DNA of 64,000 nt from Thalassomonas viridans. GTDB taxonomy: Bacteria; Pseudomonadota; Gammaproteobacteria; Enterobacterales; Alteromonadaceae. Shown here one piece after another: positions 61,596-64,000 of this stretch. Position numbers and translations under genes: made by a program. The notes under the pieces are model-generated. The model saw only the letters and a program-made list of their open reading frames with translations, had not been told where the DNA came from and ran no database searches. The DNA is taken from the NCBI RefSeq assembly GCF_000948985.2, contig NZ_CP059733.1, positions 1,922,001-1,986,000 of the forward strand. The letters run 5' to 3'. Each line of letters begins with the position of its first letter. Position 1 is the first letter of the stretch.

Positions 61596-62399
61596 ATGGG
61601 TAAGGCGACGAAATATGTCTCCAAGGATATCGAAGCCGATGGCAAAATACATTGGACGGATGAAGAAAATCAAATCTGGCAGGAACTCATTACCCGCCAG
61701 CTTGATTGCATCAAAGGTAAGGCCTGCGATGAATTTATTGCCGGACTGGATAAGCTGAAGCTGCCAACGGACCGTATTCCCCAGTTAGAAGAAGTCAGTG
61801 AAGTACTGCTGGCTACCACCGGCTGGCAATGCGCCAAGGTACCGGCCCTGATTGGTTTTGGAGAATTTTTTAAATTACTTTCCGAGAAGAAATTCCCGGT
61901 AGCAACTTTTATCCGTACCCGGGAAGAATTTGACTACCTGCAGGAACCGGATATTTTCCATGAAATATTCGGCCACTGTCCGTTATTAACCAACCCGGCC
62001 TTTGCCAATTTTACCCAGCGTTACGGGGAATTAGGCTTAAATGCCAGCAAGGAAGACAGGGTCTTCCTGGCCCGCCTTTACTGGTTTACCATAGAGTTTG
62101 GTTTACTGAATACCGAAGACGGCCTGAGAATCTACGGCGGCGGTATTTTGTCTTCCCCGGGAGAAACCCAATACGCCATGTTTGACGAAAAAGCCGAGCG
62201 TAAGGTGCTGGATGTGGTCGACGTGCTGCGTACCCCGTACCGTATCGATATTATGCAGCCGATTTATTTTATGTTAAATAAAATCAGCGAGCTGGATACC
62301 ATCAGCCAGCTGGATTTACTGGCGCTGGTTGAAGAAGCGAAAGCCTTAGGCTTACATGAGCCGAAATTTCCACCTAAAGAAAAAAAGATAGCAAGTTAA
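61596..62399 (+). CDS. phhA: Phenylalanine 4-monooxygenase
   Basis: PhhA hydroxylates phenylalanine to tyrosine with tetrahydropterin and oxygen. The 267-residue bacterial form has the iron site in PDIFHEIFGHCPLLTNPAFANF (two histidines) and the glutamate in RLYWFTIEFGLL. The cofactor region near the N-terminal third (GWQCAKVPALIGFGEFFKLL) is also present. ATG 61596 is preceded by AAAGGA; an earlier frame start at 61512 is unlikely. It is followed 9 bases later by phhB and then tyrR. Confidence 0.95.
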   Translation: MGKATKYVSKDIEADGKIHWTDEENQIWQELITRQLDCIKGKACDEFIAGLDKLKLPTDRIPQLEEVSEVLLATTGWQCAKVPALIGFGEFFKLLSEKKFPVATFIRTREEFDYLQEPDIFHEIFGHCPLLTNPAFANFTQRYGELGLNASKEDRVFLARLYWFTIEFGLLNTEDGLRIYGGGILSSPGETQYAMFDEKAERKVLDVVDVLRTPYRIDIMQPIYFMLNKISELDTISQLDLLALVEEAKALGLHEPKFPPKEKKIAS

Positions 62400-62408
62400 G
62401 GACAAATT

Positions 62409-62747
62409 ATGACGTCTCAATTATCTACTCAGCAATGTGAAGCCTGTCATGCTGATGCCCCGAAAGTCAGCGATGAAGAGCTGCAAGAATTGATGTCCCA
62501 GTTACCCGACTGGGTGCCTGAAGTACGCGACGGCGTGATGATGCTGGAGCGGGTATATAAGTTTAAAAACTTCAAACAGGCCTGGGCCTTTTCCAACCAG
62601 GTGGCTGAGCTGGCGGAAGCCGAATTCCACCACCCGGCAATTTTACTGGAATGGGGTAAGGTAACCGTTACCTGGTGGACCCACGCCATTCGCGGTTTGC
62701 ATAAAAACGATTTTATCTGCGCTGCCAAAACCGACCAGTTGCTGTAA
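62409..62747 (+). CDS. phhB: Pterin-4-alpha-carbinolamine dehydratase
   Basis: PhhB recycles the pterin cofactor oxidised by PhhA. The 112-residue protein has the DCoH signature [32 protein letters not shown] with the histidine pair, and [18 protein letters not shown] near the C-terminus. It is co-transcribed with phhA. The first ~20 residues with CEACHAD are a common N-terminal extension. Confidence 0.95.
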   Translation: MTSQLSTQQCEACHADAPKVSDEELQELMSQLPDWVPEVRDGVMMLERVYKFKNFKQAWAFSNQVAELAEAEFHHPAILLEWGKVTVTWWTHAIRGLHKNDFICAAKTDQLL

Positions 62748-62768
62748 TCTTCCGTTACATTTCTGATA

Positions 62769-62799
62769 TTAAGCCTCCAGTTATTGGGGGCTTTTTTAT
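62769..62799 (+). terminator. Intrinsic terminator after phhB
   Basis: AAGCCTCCA (62771-62779) pairs with TTGGGGGCTT (62785-62794) around a short loop with one mismatch, followed by a T-run. It ends phhAB before the tyrR promoter. Confidence 0.85.
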
Positions 62800-62820
62800 T
62801 GTAAAAATTAGTTTACAATA
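62799..62820 (+). promoter_or_regulatory. Perfect TyrR box upstream of tyrR
   Basis: TGTAAAAATTAGTTTACA (62801-62818) is an exact TGTAAA-N6-TTTACA TyrR box, extended by AT/AT at both ends. It lies 40 bases before the tyrR start, where binding should block the promoter. This indicates autoregulation, as in E. coli. Confidence 0.82.
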
Positions 62821-62857
62821 GCCGCCTGTTTTATCTCAGGAATATAGGTTCACCATA

Positions 62858-64000
62858 ATGCGATTGGAAATTGGCTGCAAAGACCGGGTGGGAATTGCAC
62901 AGGAAGTATTAGGAATTTTTGTCGAGCGTGAAATAGATTTACGCGGCATTGAGCTTAAGCACTCAGGCAAAATATTCGTCAATATTCCAGATCTGGATTT
63001 CTCCGAATTACAGTCTTTTATGCCGGAACTAAGGTTAATTGACGGCGTGCAGGATGTTAAGACTACGCCTTTTATGCCGTCGGAGCGTGAGCGCAATGAA
63101 CTGGCCACCCTGATCAAAACCTTTCCCGATCCTTTTGTTTCCATCGACTCCAAAGGTAATATCCGGGTAGTCAATGATGTCGCCGTCTCTATTATGGGGG
63201 CCTCCCAGAAAGAGCTTATCGGTGAGCATATCAGCCAGTGGCTTAAAGGATTTAATTTTAACCGCTGGCTTGAAAGCGACGATGTGCTGGCGCAGACCCG
63301 GCGCATGAAATTTCTTGATGAAGACTTTGTCGCCGATATTTTGCCTATCCATGTCTGGGATGAAACCGGCGCCAATGTGCTTGCCGGTGCGGTATTGATT
63401 TTAAAATCAGAGGCCAGGTTAGGGCAGCAGATCAGCGCCTTCAAGCAGCCGAGTGAAAGTGTTTTTGCCGGTATTCAGGCTACCAGCATGGCGATGCGCA
63501 AAGTGATCCGCGAAGCCAAGCGTATGGTGATGCTCGATTCCGCCATGTTGCTGGTGGGGGAAACCGGTACCGGGAAAGAGTTGCTGGCCAAAGCCTGCCA
63601 CGAAGCCAGCGAGCGTGCAGACAAACCTTTTATGACCCTGAACTGTGCCACCTTACCCGATGATGCCGCCGAGTCGGAGCTGTTCGGTACCGGCGTGCCC
63701 GGGCAGGAAAACAGCAAACGCGGCCTGTTGGAACTTGCCGACGGCGGCACCCTGTTCCTCGATGAAGTCGGGGAAATGTCCCCCAAGCTGCAAACCAAAT
63801 TACTCAGGGTGATCCAAAACGGCAGTTTCCGCCGGGTGGACGATGAAAGCGAAGTTACTATCGATATCCATTTTATCAGCTCTACCAGCAAAGATTTGTT
63901 GCAGCTGGTGGCTGAAGGAGAGTTCCGCGAAGACCTCTATTACCGGCTTAATGTCCTGGGCCTGAATCTGCCGCCGCTGCGGGAGAGGCGCAGCGATATT
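62858..64000 (+). CDS. tyrR: Transcriptional regulator TyrR, N-terminal 381 residues
   Basis: TyrR controls aromatic amino acid genes. The first 381 codons are in the window and the rest lies beyond its end. The ACT domain (MRLEIGCKDRVGIAQEVL) at about 1-75, the PAS domain (NELATLIKTFPDPFVSID, about 80-190), and part of the AAA+ domain are clear: LLVGETGTGKELLAKACHE (Walker A) and GTLFLDEVGEMSPKLQT (Walker B). As in E. coli TyrR, GAFTGA is not seen: ELFGTGVPGQENSKRG stands where sigma54 activators have ELFGxxxGAFTGA. It is preceded by its own TyrR box. Confidence 0.96.
   Translation, partial: MRLEIGCKDRVGIAQEVLGIFVEREIDLRGIELKHSGKIFVNIPDLDFSELQSFMPELRLIDGVQDVKTTPFMPSERERNELATLIKTFPDPFVSIDSKGNIRVVNDVAVSIMGASQKELIGEHISQWLKGFNFNRWLESDDVLAQTRRMKFLDEDFVADILPIHVWDETGANVLAGAVLILKSEARLGQQISAFKQPSESVFAGIQATSMAMRKVIREAKRMVMLDSAMLLVGETGTGKELLAKACHEASERADKPFMTLNCATLPDDAAESELFGTGVPGQENSKRGLLELADGGTLFLDEVGEMSPKLQTKLLRVIQNGSFRRVDDESEVTIDIHFISSTSKDLLQLVAEGEFREDLYYRLNVLGLNLPPLRERRSDI

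Overview
The window is a 64 kb stretch of a gammaproteobacterial chromosome. Gene content points to a marine Alteromonadales member of the Colwelliaceae/Thalassomonas type: rsxABCDGE-nth, rimP-nusA-infB-rbfA-truB-rpsO, sapABCDF-pspF-pspABC-ycjXF-tyrR and phhAB are all present. The genus is an inference; the class is well supported. No rRNA, tRNA, insertion sequence, phage gene or CRISPR array was seen.

Layout. (1) 1-3260: the end of accA, then tilS and a DAACS-type symporter. (2) 3330-9950: a metabolic island. A DauR/YheO-type regulator is divergent from an ornithine-cyclodeaminase/DauB-like reductase and a PLP aminotransferase. These are followed by an AMP/thymidine phosphorylase-like enzyme, an archaeal-looking PRPP synthetase and an orphan protein that resembles only the N-terminal domain of PEP synthase. 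(3) 10030-15110: a mixed block with a periplasmic binding protein, a GAF-GGDEF diguanylate cyclase, two small hydrolases, a YafY/WYL regulator, and a GNAT gene behind a fourfold 11-bp-phased repeat that looks like a response-regulator operator. (4) 15359-20619: one tight operon encoding a MacB-like ABC exporter with three different HlyD-type adaptors. (5) 20720-26000: accessory DNA with a deacetylase-fold protein, an unknown 303-residue protein, small ORFs, and a probable pore-forming toxin followed by two paralogous small membrane proteins (candidate immunity proteins). (6) 26220-33220: single metabolic and regulatory genes (DGC protein, VF530, SDR/LysR pair, M28 peptidase, YaeQ, PLP transaminase, glyoxalase).

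(7) 33270-40060: nth and the complete Rsx/Rnf electron-transport operon on the minus strand, with a long repetitive RsxC tail. Upstream is a degenerate GGDEF-EAL protein of the CsrD type. (8) 42380-49520: the rimP-nusA-infB-rbfA-truB-rpsO translation operon. It has a good sigma70 promoter and a long leader carrying two tiny ORFs and two terminator-like hairpins. Four copies of a 51-bp direct repeat lie between infB and rbfA. A diverged single copy of that repeat, keeping the same nested inverted-repeat layout, follows another terminator near 32.7 kb. (9) 49710-61404: the Sap peptide transporter and PspF on the minus strand; divergently pspA, two tandem pspB genes, pspC, an extra type I signal peptidase, ycjX and ycjF. 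(10) 61590-64000: phhA, phhB and the start of tyrR, with TyrR-box-like sites before phhA and, in perfect form, before tyrR.

The most interesting parts are the toxin with tandem immunity candidates, the triple-adaptor exporter, the AMP-centred island with its orphan PEP-synthase domain, the structured 51-bp repeat, the phased operator before the GNAT gene, and the rimP leader. All functional statements rest on reading the sequence and family knowledge; no database search was run.
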